Assembly (NCBI GenBank): GCA_964485405.1
Contig: CAZAJG010000020.1
Span: 3,411 to 67,410, forward strand
DNA length: 64,000 bases
Reading direction: 5' to 3'
DNA from: CAKZNE01 sp964485405
Lineage (GTDB): Bacteria; Bacteroidota; Bacteroidia; Flavobacteriales; Schleiferiaceae
Below, in pieces: positions 34,660-43,894 of this stretch. The stretch's first letter is position 1, and each line of letters opens with the position of its first letter. A program made the position numbers and the translations under genes. The notes under the pieces are model-generated. The model was given only the letters and a program-made list of their open reading frames with translations. It did not search any database and was not told the origin of the DNA.

Positions 34660-35040
34660 TTATTTGTAGGTACGGAAGACTCTTTGATCCAACCAAATGC
34701 CGAGTAGACCTCCTAGAGTATAGGCCGCTAAATCGCTCCATAAAAAACCATGGCCTAAAGTTAAGCTCCCTAAAGTGGAGTTTCTTAAACCATCTATCCA
34801 GGGACTATGATACAATTGACTTATTTCGATTAAAAAGCAAAGGCCGATTGAGAACATGGCAATTTTGGTGTGAGAATGGGTAAGAAAAACAAAGCGGAAA
34901 ATGAAAAACATCATGAGGCTGTAAAGCACATCGCCTAAATAAGGATATATCAAATCTGGAATTATGGCTGTTCTGGAAAAGAGTCCAAAAACGATAATAA
35001 GCAGAATAAGGATAAAAGAATTAAGCCTGCTTTTCTTCAA
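34660..35040 (-). CDS. DUF2809 membrane protein
   Basis: 126 residues with about four membrane helices (7-24, 36-54, 60-75, 100-117). The pattern YLGDVLYSLMMFFIF and the C-terminal LGHGFLWSDLAAYTLGG match DUF2809, a small integral membrane family distantly like VanZ. Function unknown. It starts 20 bases after the DUF547 gene ends on the same strand, so the two are likely co-transcribed. Confidence 0.85.
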   Translation of the reverse strand: MKKSRLNSFILILLIIVFGLFSRTAIIPDLIYPYLGDVLYSLMMFFIFRFVFLTHSHTKIAMFSIGLCFLIEISQLYHSPWIDGLRNSTLGSLTLGHGFLWSDLAAYTLGGLLGIWLDQRVFRTYK

Positions 35041-35060
35041 GTTGTAATGTGTTTAATCTC

Positions 35061-35738
35061 TTAGGCAACATAGTTGTCTAATTTTTCCTTCCAAGAATAA
35101 TCAGAATACTTTAATCGGTAACCATTGGTCTCGATCTTTAACTTTTCCTTAAGGATTGCTCTTATTCCCTTAGTACCGCCAAAATCCCCATGGAACCATT
35201 TGAAAAGAGCACTAATCCATATCGTTTTGGTATTTTCATCTGTAGCTGTCTCGGTAGATAGAAAAGATTCGGTAGCTAGGTTTAGCTCCGAATCGATTCC
35301 ATTTGCGGAATAGGTGGCAATAGGAGGGCAGCTTTCGGCTCCACAGTTTAATGCAAAATGGATGCGGTAGTCAACTTCATCCACAGCTAGCGTTTTAATG
35401 AGAGAAGAAACAAAAGGATCTTTTAAATACCCTAAAGAATACTTGTATCGAAACTTTCTCAAAATTCCATGTTCAATATCATCCAAACTAAATTTTTTAC
35501 CAGCAACAAGAATCAAACGGTCTCTATAAATATTGGGTTTTGTCAGCTTGTTTTCCTTTCTCAGAATTTGGAAAAAGGCGTTGTAGATATTTATCCAAAA
35601 GGCTTTTTTTTCAGGATCGTTTTTTAAGCTCAACTGGAGTGCGTCCATTGAGCAGGACTCTATTTGAGATCGTACGGTATCGTGTCTTTTTTGAATTTTA
35701 ACCGATAATAGTAATTCTTGAGAAAGAGTATTGAACAT
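35061..35738 (-). CDS. DUF547-domain protein
   Basis: 225 residues, no signal peptide. The central part has AFWINIYNAFFQIL, FSLDDIEHGILR, and RIHFALNCGAESCPPI, the conserved blocks of DUF547 with its invariant Cys pair and N-C-G. Late Trp-rich motif ISALFKWFHGDFGG is also typical. DUF547 resembles a papain/transglutaminase-like fold in which the Cys and His could be catalytic, but no activity is established. Many relatives are exported; this one lacks a signal. The DUF2809 gene follows after 20 bases. Confidence 0.9.
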   Translation of the reverse strand: MFNTLSQELLLSVKIQKRHDTVRSQIESCSMDALQLSLKNDPEKKAFWINIYNAFFQILRKENKLTKPNIYRDRLILVAGKKFSLDDIEHGILRKFRYKYSLGYLKDPFVSSLIKTLAVDEVDYRIHFALNCGAESCPPIATYSANGIDSELNLATESFLSTETATDENTKTIWISALFKWFHGDFGGTKGIRAILKEKLKIETNGYRLKYSDYSWKEKLDNYVA

Positions 35739-35816
35739 GAAGAAATTGGAACTAATTACAAAAACTAAAATATCAGTTTTTAATCTAACATAATGTCACC
35801 CAAAGAGCACTTGGTA

Positions 35817-36341
35817 TTATCGTCTTCTCCTTCTTCTTTCTCTAGTTTTTCGTCTTGCTACTCCTGATTTTCTTAAGCTAGAGATTCTATCGTGTCCCTC
35901 TAAGGCAAGTGTTTCTTCGTATTCTTTTAGAAAGTGCAAAGCGGAAGGATAATCAGAAAAACTCTTTAAAATTCGAAGTGGTTTATAATTCTCGGATGCA
36001 ATAGAAACGTCATATGACTTTTGCCGAAATTGTTGGCGCACTAAACTTGCTCCCAACAATAGATTCTGAATATCTTGATCTAACAACAAACGGTGAGATG
36101 AATCATATTTTCGCCAACGACCGATTTTAAAAAGGAAGAAACCATCATAAGCTCGATATTTTTTCTTGTTGGAATCAATTTGAACTCCGCATGGCCCAAA
36201 AACAACCATAAATGCGATCAAAAAAATCACAATGGCCAATATCAAATAGTCGGGAAGGTAATAAATGCCCAAGGGAATTAGACCTAAGCCTATAAGGGAT
36301 AAATTGGACCCAAAACGAGAACCATGTGAAATCTGAATCAA
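35817..36341 (-). CDS. Hypothetical membrane protein with a poly-Arg C-terminus
   Basis: 174 residues that I do not recognise. Two hydrophobic stretches at about 12-28 and 30-48 form a hairpin; the remainder should be cytoplasmic, with GFFLFKIGRWRKYDS suggesting a PH-like or bPH2-type fold. The chain ends in RRKTRERRRRRR, twelve residues of which nine are arginine. The C-terminus may bind nucleic acid or acidic lipids (inference). It stands alone on the minus strand with 54 bases to the next gene downstream. Confidence 0.7.
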   Translation of the reverse strand: MIQISHGSRFGSNLSLIGLGLIPLGIYYLPDYLILAIVIFLIAFMVVFGPCGVQIDSNKKKYRAYDGFFLFKIGRWRKYDSSHRLLLDQDIQNLLLGASLVRQQFRQKSYDVSIASENYKPLRILKSFSDYPSALHFLKEYEETLALEGHDRISSLRKSGVARRKTRERRRRRR

Positions 36342-36395
36342 AGTTTAATACCTATTTGAATTTTAAAATAGACTAAAAAGAATACCCTTTTGAAT

Positions 36396-37022
36396 TTAGC
36401 CTTTAGCAAGATTCAACTTTTGATTCTCAAAATTAAACTCTTCTTCATTTGAAAAAGTAAGTGTAATGTTAAAATTGAGCTTAAGGTTTTGAAAAGGTTG
36501 ATTTTGCAGCTTCAGGAAAAAACTCGCATAATCACCAAGCGATATGCTGTAAAGGGTTTCGCTTAATGAACGGTAACGTGCGCTGGAGAGCAAATGGCCG
36601 GTTCCTAAAACAAAAAGACTGGTAATGTTTTCTCCTACTTTAACGGTATCATAAGGGAATTCAGATCTTACAAATTCGGTGTTGGAAATGATTTTTATAT
36701 CCACGAGATCATGAATGGAGTGAGGCTCAGCAGGAGAGCAAGCATAAAGAGACGAACTAAAGGAGAAGTTTTGTTTTAGACTTGGATCAGTGGAAACGTA
36801 ATTTTTCTCCGTTGGTTCGAGTCTTATTCCTACGCTATCCCAAGGATAGAAGGTGCTGTCAAGAATTTCTGTTTGGATTTTCTCATGTACCCTTTGAGCG
36901 GAAATTTTTAGAATTTCAAAGTTTTGGATATCGGGAAGGTCTTCACAATCATCATCAAAGCAAGAGACCGGAATAAGTCCCATTAGGACAAAAATAAATA
37001 CCAATTGCAGATGTTTTTTCAT
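36396..37022 (-). CDS. Hypothetical lipoprotein
   Basis: 208 residues. Lipobox PVSC at about 18-21 (MKKHLQLVFIFVLMGLIPVS, then Cys), followed by FDDDCEDLPD. The body contains alternating hydrophobic residues as in a beta-sandwich, with FSFSSSLYACSPAEP and LKLNFNITLTF. I do not recognise the family; small Bacteroidota lipoproteins with this layout are frequent. It starts 56 bases downstream of trmN6 on the same strand, with no convincing terminator between. Confidence 0.75.
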   Translation of the reverse strand: MKKHLQLVFIFVLMGLIPVSCFDDDCEDLPDIQNFEILKISAQRVHEKIQTEILDSTFYPWDSVGIRLEPTEKNYVSTDPSLKQNFSFSSSLYACSPAEPHSIHDLVDIKIISNTEFVRSEFPYDTVKVGENITSLFVLGTGHLLSSARYRSLSETLYSISLGDYASFFLKLQNQPFQNLKLNFNITLTFSNEEEFNFENQKLNLAKG

Positions 37023-37078
37023 GGTAAGATCTTTGAGTTAGTATAAACTAAAAGTACAATCCTTGTGTGAACTATAGG

Positions 37079-37780
37079 TTAAAACTTTAGATAAAAGTCT
37101 TTGGTTAAGTTTTGGTATTTCTCCGCAAATGTTCCGTCATCTTCGCGAATCCATATTTCCTCCTCCAATAAACTAGATGCATTTGGAGATAGTTCCATTA
37201 GGTAGCGCTTAATTTCAGAGGTAGGTTTATTTCTCATTTCACATACTCTTTGCGCATGTAAACCAGAGTAGGACAAAATATCCTTTCCTTCCTCCACTGG
37301 CAAAACCAAGGCTATTTTCCCAGATTTTTTGAGTAATGAAATTGCTTTGTTGATGAGCAATTTATGAGGGAGTGAAAATTCATGCCGAGCATTATCTCTT
37401 GGTTTATTTCCGGATAAATAAGCCTCTTTAAAAAATGGGGGATTGGATACAATCAGATCAAAACTGTTTTGGGGAAGTTCCGTTTTAAGAAAATCGGAAT
37501 GGATAAATTCAATTCGATCTTTCCAAGGATTATCCTGCAAATTGTCCTGACTTTGATGGAATGAAGTTTCATCCATTTCAATACCCGTTATTTTCGCATT
37601 AGGAAAACGTTGAGCCAATATGAAACTGATAAGACCACTGCCGCTGCCAATATCCAGTATGTTTATAGGATTATTCGAGTTTATCCATGCTCCTAATAAA
37701 ACGCCATCTGTACCAATCTTGTGGGCACATTTGTCGTGAGCTAAAGAGAATTGCTTAAACCTAAAGAAATTAGGACTCAC
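37079..37780 (-). CDS. trmN6: tRNA1(Val) adenine(37)-N6 methyltransferase
   Basis: 234 residues from a GTG at 37780; an in-frame ATG at 37798 gives 240 but then overlaps rimM by 29 bases and adds a non-family start. The protein starts SPNFFRFKQFSLAHDKCAHKIGTD, typical of the YfiC family, followed by the SAM motif ILDIGSGSGLISF and the catalytic NPPFF (in IVSNPPFF), the N6-adenine signature. It methylates A37 in tRNA-Val. It is the third gene of rpsP-rimM-trmN6 and overlaps the end of rimM. Confidence 0.88.
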   Translation of the reverse strand: MSPNFFRFKQFSLAHDKCAHKIGTDGVLLGAWINSNNPINILDIGSGSGLISFILAQRFPNAKITGIEMDETSFHQSQDNLQDNPWKDRIEFIHSDFLKTELPQNSFDLIVSNPPFFKEAYLSGNKPRDNARHEFSLPHKLLINKAISLLKKSGKIALVLPVEEGKDILSYSGLHAQRVCEMRNKPTSEIKRYLMELSPNASSLLEEEIWIREDDGTFAEKYQNLTKDFYLKF

Positions 37781-38306
37781 GATTGAGATAAATATCAATC
37801 AAACCTTCTGGTGCACGGAGAAAAATCTTTTTCTCCTCTCTGTTGATGCTGTCAATAAAATCATCCACAGCAGGAATCAGTATTTCAATACTTCCATTTT
37901 GGATATGGAAAATCGGCTGATTGGATTGATCATTCACGGAAACACAGTGACCAATAGAACCTTTCTCATGATCTACCATTTCAAAGCCGATTACTTCATG
38001 AAAGTAAAATGCTTTTCCGGATAAGGGGGGTAAGACTTCTAGAGGGAGGTAAATTTCTCTACCAATAAGAGCTTCTGCGTCTTCTTGGGATTCCACATCC
38101 TCTAATCTTAGAATGAAATGTCCTTTGGAGTTTTGGGCTAACTCTTCAATAAAAAATGGAATCAATTCATCTTGCACAAGCAATAGAATTGATTCCAAAT
38201 CTCTGTACTTTTCGTTTTGATCCGTATCAAAAACTGCTATAATCTCTCCTTTGTAACCGTGTTTACGGCTTATATGTCCGAGAAAAAAACAATCTTCTTT
38301 ACGCAT
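37770..38306 (-). CDS. rimM: Ribosome maturation factor RimM
   Basis: 178 residues. RimM binds the 30S head during assembly, near S19 and 16S helices. The N-terminal domain has GHISRKHGYKGEI, the conserved start (usually G-K-I-x-G-x-h-G-x-x-G); the C-terminal PRC-barrel carries FHEVIGFEMVDHEKGSIGHC and ILIPAVDDFIDSI. It lies 11 bases after rpsP, the usual order in Bacteria, and overlaps trmN6 at its end; trmD is not part of this cluster here. Confidence 0.95.
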   Translation of the reverse strand: MRKEDCFFLGHISRKHGYKGEIIAVFDTDQNEKYRDLESILLLVQDELIPFFIEELAQNSKGHFILRLEDVESQEDAEALIGREIYLPLEVLPPLSGKAFYFHEVIGFEMVDHEKGSIGHCVSVNDQSNQPIFHIQNGSIEILIPAVDDFIDSINREEKKIFLRAPEGLIDIYLNRES

Positions 38307-38317
38307 TCAAAAAAGGA

Positions 38318-38899
38318 TTAAGCTTCTTCTTTAGGAGCTTCACCTTCTTCTGCGGCAGGAGCCTCTTCAGCAGCTGGAGCTTCCTCTGCAGGAGCATCAG
38401 CCTCAGCTGTAGTTTCTTCAGCAGGAGCTTCTTCAACAACAGGAGCATTTGCTTCTGCAATTGCAGCGGCTCTCGCTTTGCTTACTTCCGCTTCTGCTTC
38501 AAGAGCTTTAGCTTTAGCATCAGCTTGGCTTTGAGCCAACTGATCTTTCTTGCCTTGTACTTTGTCTACTTTTTCAGCCAACCAAGCTTCAAATTTCTTT
38601 TCTGCTTCCTCCTCGCTATGAGCACCTTTGCGAACACCATCTAAAAGGTGTTTCTTCATCATTACTCCTTTGTAACTTAAAATAGCACGAGCAGTATCTG
38701 TTGGTTGAGCACCATTCATAACCCACTTTACAGCATTGTCGAAATTGAGATCTATGATAGCTGGATTGACATTAGGATTATAAGTTCCTAATTTTTCAAT
38801 GTTTCTACCATCACGCTTAGCGCGAGCATCTGCTACTACAATGTGAAAGAAAGGTTTGCCTTTACGGCCGTGGCGTTGTAATCTGATTTTTGTTGCCAT
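38318..38899 (-). CDS. rpsP: 30S ribosomal protein S16 with long acidic tail
   Basis: 193 residues, more than twice the usual 80-90. The S16 core (about 1-85) reads TKIRLQRHGRKGKPFFHIVV and LGTYNPN. The remaining 100 or so residues begin with a helical, mixed-charge linker (HSEEEAEKKFEAWLAEKV) and end in an Ala/Glu/Pro-rich stretch (APAEEAPAAEE repeated). Such extensions are common in Bacteroidota S16 and have unknown purpose. A TACTTTTG -7 box lies upstream. rimM follows after 11 bases. Confidence 0.95.
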   Translation of the reverse strand: MATKIRLQRHGRKGKPFFHIVVADARAKRDGRNIEKLGTYNPNVNPAIIDLNFDNAVKWVMNGAQPTDTARAILSYKGVMMKKHLLDGVRKGAHSEEEAEKKFEAWLAEKVDKVQGKKDQLAQSQADAKAKALEAEAEVSKARAAAIAEANAPVVEEAPAEETTAEADAPAEEAPAAEEAPAAEEGEAPKEEA

Positions 38900-38962
38900 A
38901 AATCATTAATTGTTTTAGAAGGGTCCAAAACCCTGTTAATTAATTCTAATTTTAGAAGGCGG

Positions 38963-38970
38963 CAAAAGTA
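38963..38970 (-). promoter_or_regulatory. -7 box upstream of rpsP
   Basis: The minus strand reads TACTTTTG, an exact TAnnTTTG match 64 bases before the rpsP ATG. The -33 region is weak. Confidence 0.45.
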
Positions 38971-39127
38971 AGTTAAATATCTGATATCTAATAAGGTTTG
39001 CTTTTCAAATTTCAAAGTTAGTAGCACCTGATATACTTATCAATGTTTATTAACACCTATTGGGTCAGATTTTACATTGTGCTAATTTTATAGATTAGAA
39101 TAATAATATCCAACTACTTAGCTGTCA

Positions 39128-42100
39128 ATGTTTTTAGTTTTTGATACCGAAACGACCGGTTTACCACAAAATTTCAATGCGCCATTAACGGATTTCGATA
39201 ATTGGCCAAGAGCGGTGCAAGTTGCTTGGCAATTACATGATTTAGATGGAAAGCTGGTTGAAGTAAAGGATTTTGTAATTCGCCCAGATGGTTTTGATAT
39301 TCCATACAACGCGGCCAAAGTTCATGGAATTACTACAGAAGTTGCCCAGCATTATGGAGTTTCTTTAGAAGAAGCCCTTGAGGAATTTAGTAAAGATGTA
39401 AAGCGCGCTAAGTTTGTTGTAGGGCACAACATTCAGTTTGATATCAATATTATGGGTTGTGAGTACTTGCGCTTAGAGCAAGACAATCTGTTGGATGGAA
39501 AGCTGAGCATAGATACCAGTAATGAAACCACTCACTTTTGCAAGCTCCCTGGCGGTAAAGGAGGTGGTTATAAATATCCGAAGTTAGAAGAGCTTCATTT
39601 CAAGTTGTTTAATGAAGGTTTTGCTGAAGCACACAATGCAGCAGCTGATGTTGAGGCTACAACTCGAGCATTTTTAGAGCTGGTTCGGATTGGCGTTTTT
39701 GACAATAAACGAGTGGAGTTTACACCTGAGGATAGAGCTAAATTTCAGGAAGTAAACCCAATTATGGTTAAACCCATTGGGTTAAAAGTTCAATCCTTTA
39801 AGGAACTAGCCGAAAAACTCGAACAAGAGCGGACAAAACAAACAGATGTTGATGTTCTAGAAGAGGTAGACTCAAACCAGTCGTTTGTGCATCTCCATCT
39901 TCACACTCAGTTCTCTATTTTACAAGCTACTTGCGAGGTAAAGGCACTCATTGGAAAAGCCAAATCCATGAATATGCCAGCGGTGGCAATGACGGATCAT
40001 TCGAATTTATATGGTGCTTTTCAATTTGTAGAAACCGCCTTAGCGAACGATATAAAACCCATATTGGGCTGTGAGCTTCAGGTTTGTCGGGATCATACCG
40101 ATAGAACTCAAAAGGACAATGGGTTTCAACAAGTATTTATAGCAAAAACTAAAGAAGGTTATCACAATCTAGCTAAGCTTTCTTCCATCGGCTATGTAGA
40201 TGGATTCTACTATGTACCGAGAATTGATAAAAAGGTATTACTGGAGTACAAAAAGGATCTGATTACCATTACAGGAAATCTGTATGGAGAGATTCCTTAT
40301 CTCATATTAAATGTAGGAGAAAAGCAGGCTGAGGAAGCTTTTAAGTGGTACCATGAGCAGTTTGGAGAGGATTTTTATGTGGAGCTGATGCGCCATGGTT
40401 TGGAAGAGGAAAAGGTAGTGAACCAAACCCTCTTGCGTTTTGCTCAGAAGTATGGCGTAAAATATTTTGCTTCTAATAATGTGTATTACCTCAATAAGGA
40501 CGATGCCAATGCGCATGACATTCTATTGTGTGTAAAAGATTCAGAGTATCAATCAACACCTATAGGAAGAGGTAGAGGTTTCCGTTTCGGCTTTCCGAAT
40601 CAGGAATTTTACATGAAGAGCCCGGAAGAAATGCGTGAGCTTTTTTCGGACCTACCACAGGCACTGAGCACCACGGTAGAGATAGCCGATAAGATTGAAG
40701 CATTCTCTTTGGCTAGAGATGTATTGTTACCCAAGTTTGATATTCCTGAGGAATTTATTGATCCTGAGGACGATAAAGATGGTGGAAAACGAGGTGAAAA
40801 TGCGTTTTTAAGACACCTTACTTATGAAGGGGCTAAAAAGCGATACGATGACATTACCGATGATATAAAGGAGCGCCTGGATTTTGAGCTGGAAACCATA
40901 GCGAAAACGGGATATCCCGGATACTTCCTTATTGTTCAGGATTTTACCAGCCAAGCGCGAATAATGGGGGTGAGCGTAGGTCCTGGAAGGGGATCTGCAG
41001 CCGGATCTGCAGTGGCCTATTGTATTGGAATCACCAATGTAGATCCTATTGCATATGATCTCCTGTTTGAGCGTTTCTTAAATCCAGATCGTGTTTCTCT
41101 ACCTGATATTGATATTGATTTTGATGATGAAGGACGGGGAAGAATTATTGATTGGGTAGTAAATAAATACGGACAAAGCCAAGTAGCTCAAATCATCACT
41201 TATGGCACCATGGGTGGCAAATCTGCGATTAGAGATACTGGTAGAGTTTTGCAATTGCCTTTACCAGATACGGACAGAATCGCTAAGCTGGTTCCTGATG
41301 TTAAGTTGAGAAAGCTCTTTGGATGGAGTGAAAAGGAGATGGGCGAGAAGCTGAACGGTGATTTGTATCAGCTCGGTAAGCAGCTTATTGAAGTTTCAAA
41401 TGGAAATTCTTTAGAATCTCAAACGGTAAACCAAGCCCGAATCTTAGAAGGATCGGTACGAAATACGGGTATTCACGCTTGTGGTGTAATTATCACTCCT
41501 GATGATATTACAAAGTTTATCCCGGTAGGTACGGCCAAAGACTCGGATTTATACGTTACTCAATTTGACAACTCGGTAGTAGAATCTGCTGGGATGTTAA
41601 AGATGGATTTTTTAGGCTTAAAAACCTTAAGCATCATAAAGGATGCGATTAAGTTGGTTAAGGAAAGGCATGATGTAGATATTGACCCAGATGAAATTCC
41701 TTTAAATGATCCTAAAACTTTTGAGCTTTATCAGCGAGGAGAAACCAACGGAACCTTTCAGTTTGAATCTGCTGGAATGCAAAAGCACCTCAAAGCTTTA
41801 AAGCCAGATAAGTTTGAGGATCTAATTGCGATGAACGCGCTTTATCGCCCAGGACCTTTGGAATATATCCCCAACTTCATCAAGCGTAAACATGGGGAGG
41901 AGGAGATCCAGTATGATCTCCCTGTGATGGAGGAGTATTTGGCAGAAACGTATGGGATTACCGTATATCAGGAGCAAGTGATGCTTTTATCGCAAAGCTT
42001 AGCCGGCTTCACCAAAGGTGAGGCTGATGTTTTGCGTAAAGCAATGGGTAAAAAGAAGCGTGATGTCCTGGATAAAATGAAGCCTAAATTCATTGAACAG

Positions 42101-43391
42101 GGTGTAGAAAGAGATCACGATGCTAAAATATTAGAGAAGGTTTGGAANNNNNNNNNNATCTCACTCTACCTGTTACGCTTGGATAGCCTATCAAACAGCC
42201 TATTGTAAGGCACATTATCCTGCCGAATATATGGCAGCAGTGCTTTCCAATAATATGAACGACATAAAGAAAGTTACTTTTTTTATGGAAGAGTGTAAGC
42301 GTATGGGAATTCCAGTATTAGGCCCGGATGTAAATGAATCTTCCTTAAAGTTCACCGTAAACCCAAAAGGTGAGATCCGTTTTGGACTTGGCGGGATGAA
42401 AGGCGTAGGAGAAGGTGCTGTTTTGGAGATCATCAATAAACGGACAGAGGATGGAATGTATAAGCACATTTTTGATCTACTCAAACGGGTGGATCTTCGT
42501 TCAGTAAATAAAAAAACACTCGAAAGTTTAGCTCTAGGAGGAGCGTTTGACACTTTTGAAAACGCGCATAGAGCCGTATACTTTTACCAAAATGGAGACG
42601 ATAGAACCTTTTTGGAAAGAGCGATGAAGTATGCTCAAACTTTAAAAGCTCAAGAAGAATCTGCACAGGTATCTCTCTTTGGAGAAAATCAAGAAGTAAG
42701 CTTACCCGAACCTGAAATTCCAACGGTTCCGGAATGGCAAAACTTAATGTTACTAGGAAAAGAGAAGGAGGTAAATGGTATTTACTTGAGTGCACATCCC
42801 TTGGATGATTTTAAGTATGAGTTGGAAATGCTTTGTAGCCATGAAGTGAAGAGTTTTTCTGATTTAAATGGAATTAGCGAATACACTATTGCTGGAATTG
42901 TTACGGATGTAAGACACGCTACAACCCGAAAGGGAAAGCCTTTCGGCATTTTTACTTTTGAAGATTTTTCTGGGAACCATGAATTTGCCGTGTTTGGCGA
43001 TGAGTATCTTAAAATAAGACCCTATTTAGATTTAAACATGATGTTGATGATAAAGGGTTTTGTGAAAAGGTACACCCCTTGGGAAGGTGCTCAACCACGT
43101 ATAGAACCTAAAATTAAGGAGATTATACTGTTGCAAGATGTGATGGATCAAATGGGCCAATCTATTAGTTTAACGCTCAGTTTAGATGATGTTAATCCTC
43201 AGAATATAGAGGTTATCAATGACTTGGTTGAAAACAATAAGGGTAATAAAAGACTGAATTTCCTGATCTTTGACCCTGAAAAGCCATCCAGATATGTGAA
43301 GATGCCAAGCAGAAACAGTGGTGTTGTAATTAGCAAAGAGTTTTTGGATGAAGTGAAGGAACACTCCTTTTTAAAAATGCAACTGAACTAA
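39128..43391 (+). CDS. dnaE: DNA polymerase III alpha subunit with N-terminal DnaQ-type exonuclease
   Basis: The main replicative polymerase. Pieces 39128-42147 and 42159-43391 are one gene interrupted by Ns. The N-terminal 190 residues are a DEDD exonuclease: FDTETTGLP (Exo I), GHNIQFD (Exo II) and HNAAADVEAT (Exo III). Then a PHP domain beginning FVHLHLHTQFS (about residue 255), the palm with catalytic PDIDIDFDDEGR, the tandem helix-hairpin-helix region, and an OB fold (YTIAGIVTDVRHATT). The fused proofreading domain is known in Bacteroidota. Over the gap the family sequence is expected to read DWEAFASYAFN, so about 36 bases belong where ten Ns stand; the product would then be about 1429 residues. 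Start ATG 39128. Confidence 0.95.
42148..42157. other. Assembly gap (10 Ns) inside dnaE
   Basis: Before the gap the frame ends ...EKVW then AAn; after it, TCTCACTCTACC gives SHSTCYAW in another frame. The conserved DnaE motif missing between them needs about 36 bases, not ten, and that length also restores the frame. Confidence 0.95.
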
Positions 43392-43490
43392 TAGAAGCGT
43401 TTTGCTACGGTCGTTGAACCGACCTTTCTGGGAGAGTTTTTGACTTAATATTGTATTAACGTAAACTTAATTTTAGATAATAGAAATCCT

Positions 43491-43811
43491 ATGGCAGTTG
43501 AAATTACAGATGCAAACTTCGAGGAAGTAGTATTAAAATCAGACAAGCCCGTGTTAGTTGACTTTTGGGCAGAATGGTGCGGACCATGTAGAATGGTAGG
43601 ACCCATTGTAGAAGAATTGGGACAAGAATTTGATGGAAAGGCAGTAGTGGGTAAGGTAAATGTTGACAATAACCGCGCTGTATCTGAAAAATTTGGAATC
43701 CGTAATATTCCAACCTTGTTGGTTTTTAAAGGAGGAGAAGTAGTAGATAAGCAAGTAGGAGTTGCTCCTAAAAATGTACTAGCTGGCAAATTAGAAGCGC
43801 AAATGGCTTAA
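43491..43811 (+). CDS. trxA: Thioredoxin
   Basis: 106 residues, full length. A disulphide reductant of cytoplasmic proteins. The active site WCGPC has cysteines at 30 and 33 (FWAEWCGPCR), and the cis-proline loop is IPTLLVF. No signal peptide, so it is the cytoplasmic form. It follows dnaE by 100 bases on the same strand; a weak hairpin (GGTCG/CGACC, 43409-43424) lies between, so separate transcription is likely. A strong terminator follows. Confidence 0.97.
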   Translation: MAVEITDANFEEVVLKSDKPVLVDFWAEWCGPCRMVGPIVEELGQEFDGKAVVGKVNVDNNRAVSEKFGIRNIPTLLVFKGGEVVDKQVGVAPKNVLAGKLEAQMA

Positions 43812-43838
43812 GGTCATAAAATCTTATATATATATAAG

Positions 43839-43873
43839 GCCCCTTTGAAATTTTTTCAAAGGGGCTTTTATTT
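43839..43873. terminator. Terminator after trxA
   Basis: GCCCCTTTGAAA (43839-43850) pairs with TTTCAAAGGGGC (43854-43865), loop TTT, followed by TTTTATTT. It may also serve the convergent OmpA-domain gene ending at 43895. Confidence 0.92.
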
Positions 43874-43894
43874 AACCAGTATTTAAGTGGGGGT

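Noticed and set aside
42148..42230. dnaE as two genes (1026 and 386 codons)
   Set aside because: The Ns and the conserved HSTCYAWIAYQTAY segment directly after them show one gene; the second start lies mid-domain.
43409..43424. GGTCG/CGACC hairpin between dnaE and trxA as a terminator
   Set aside because: Only five base pairs and a broken T-run; too weak to list as a terminator.
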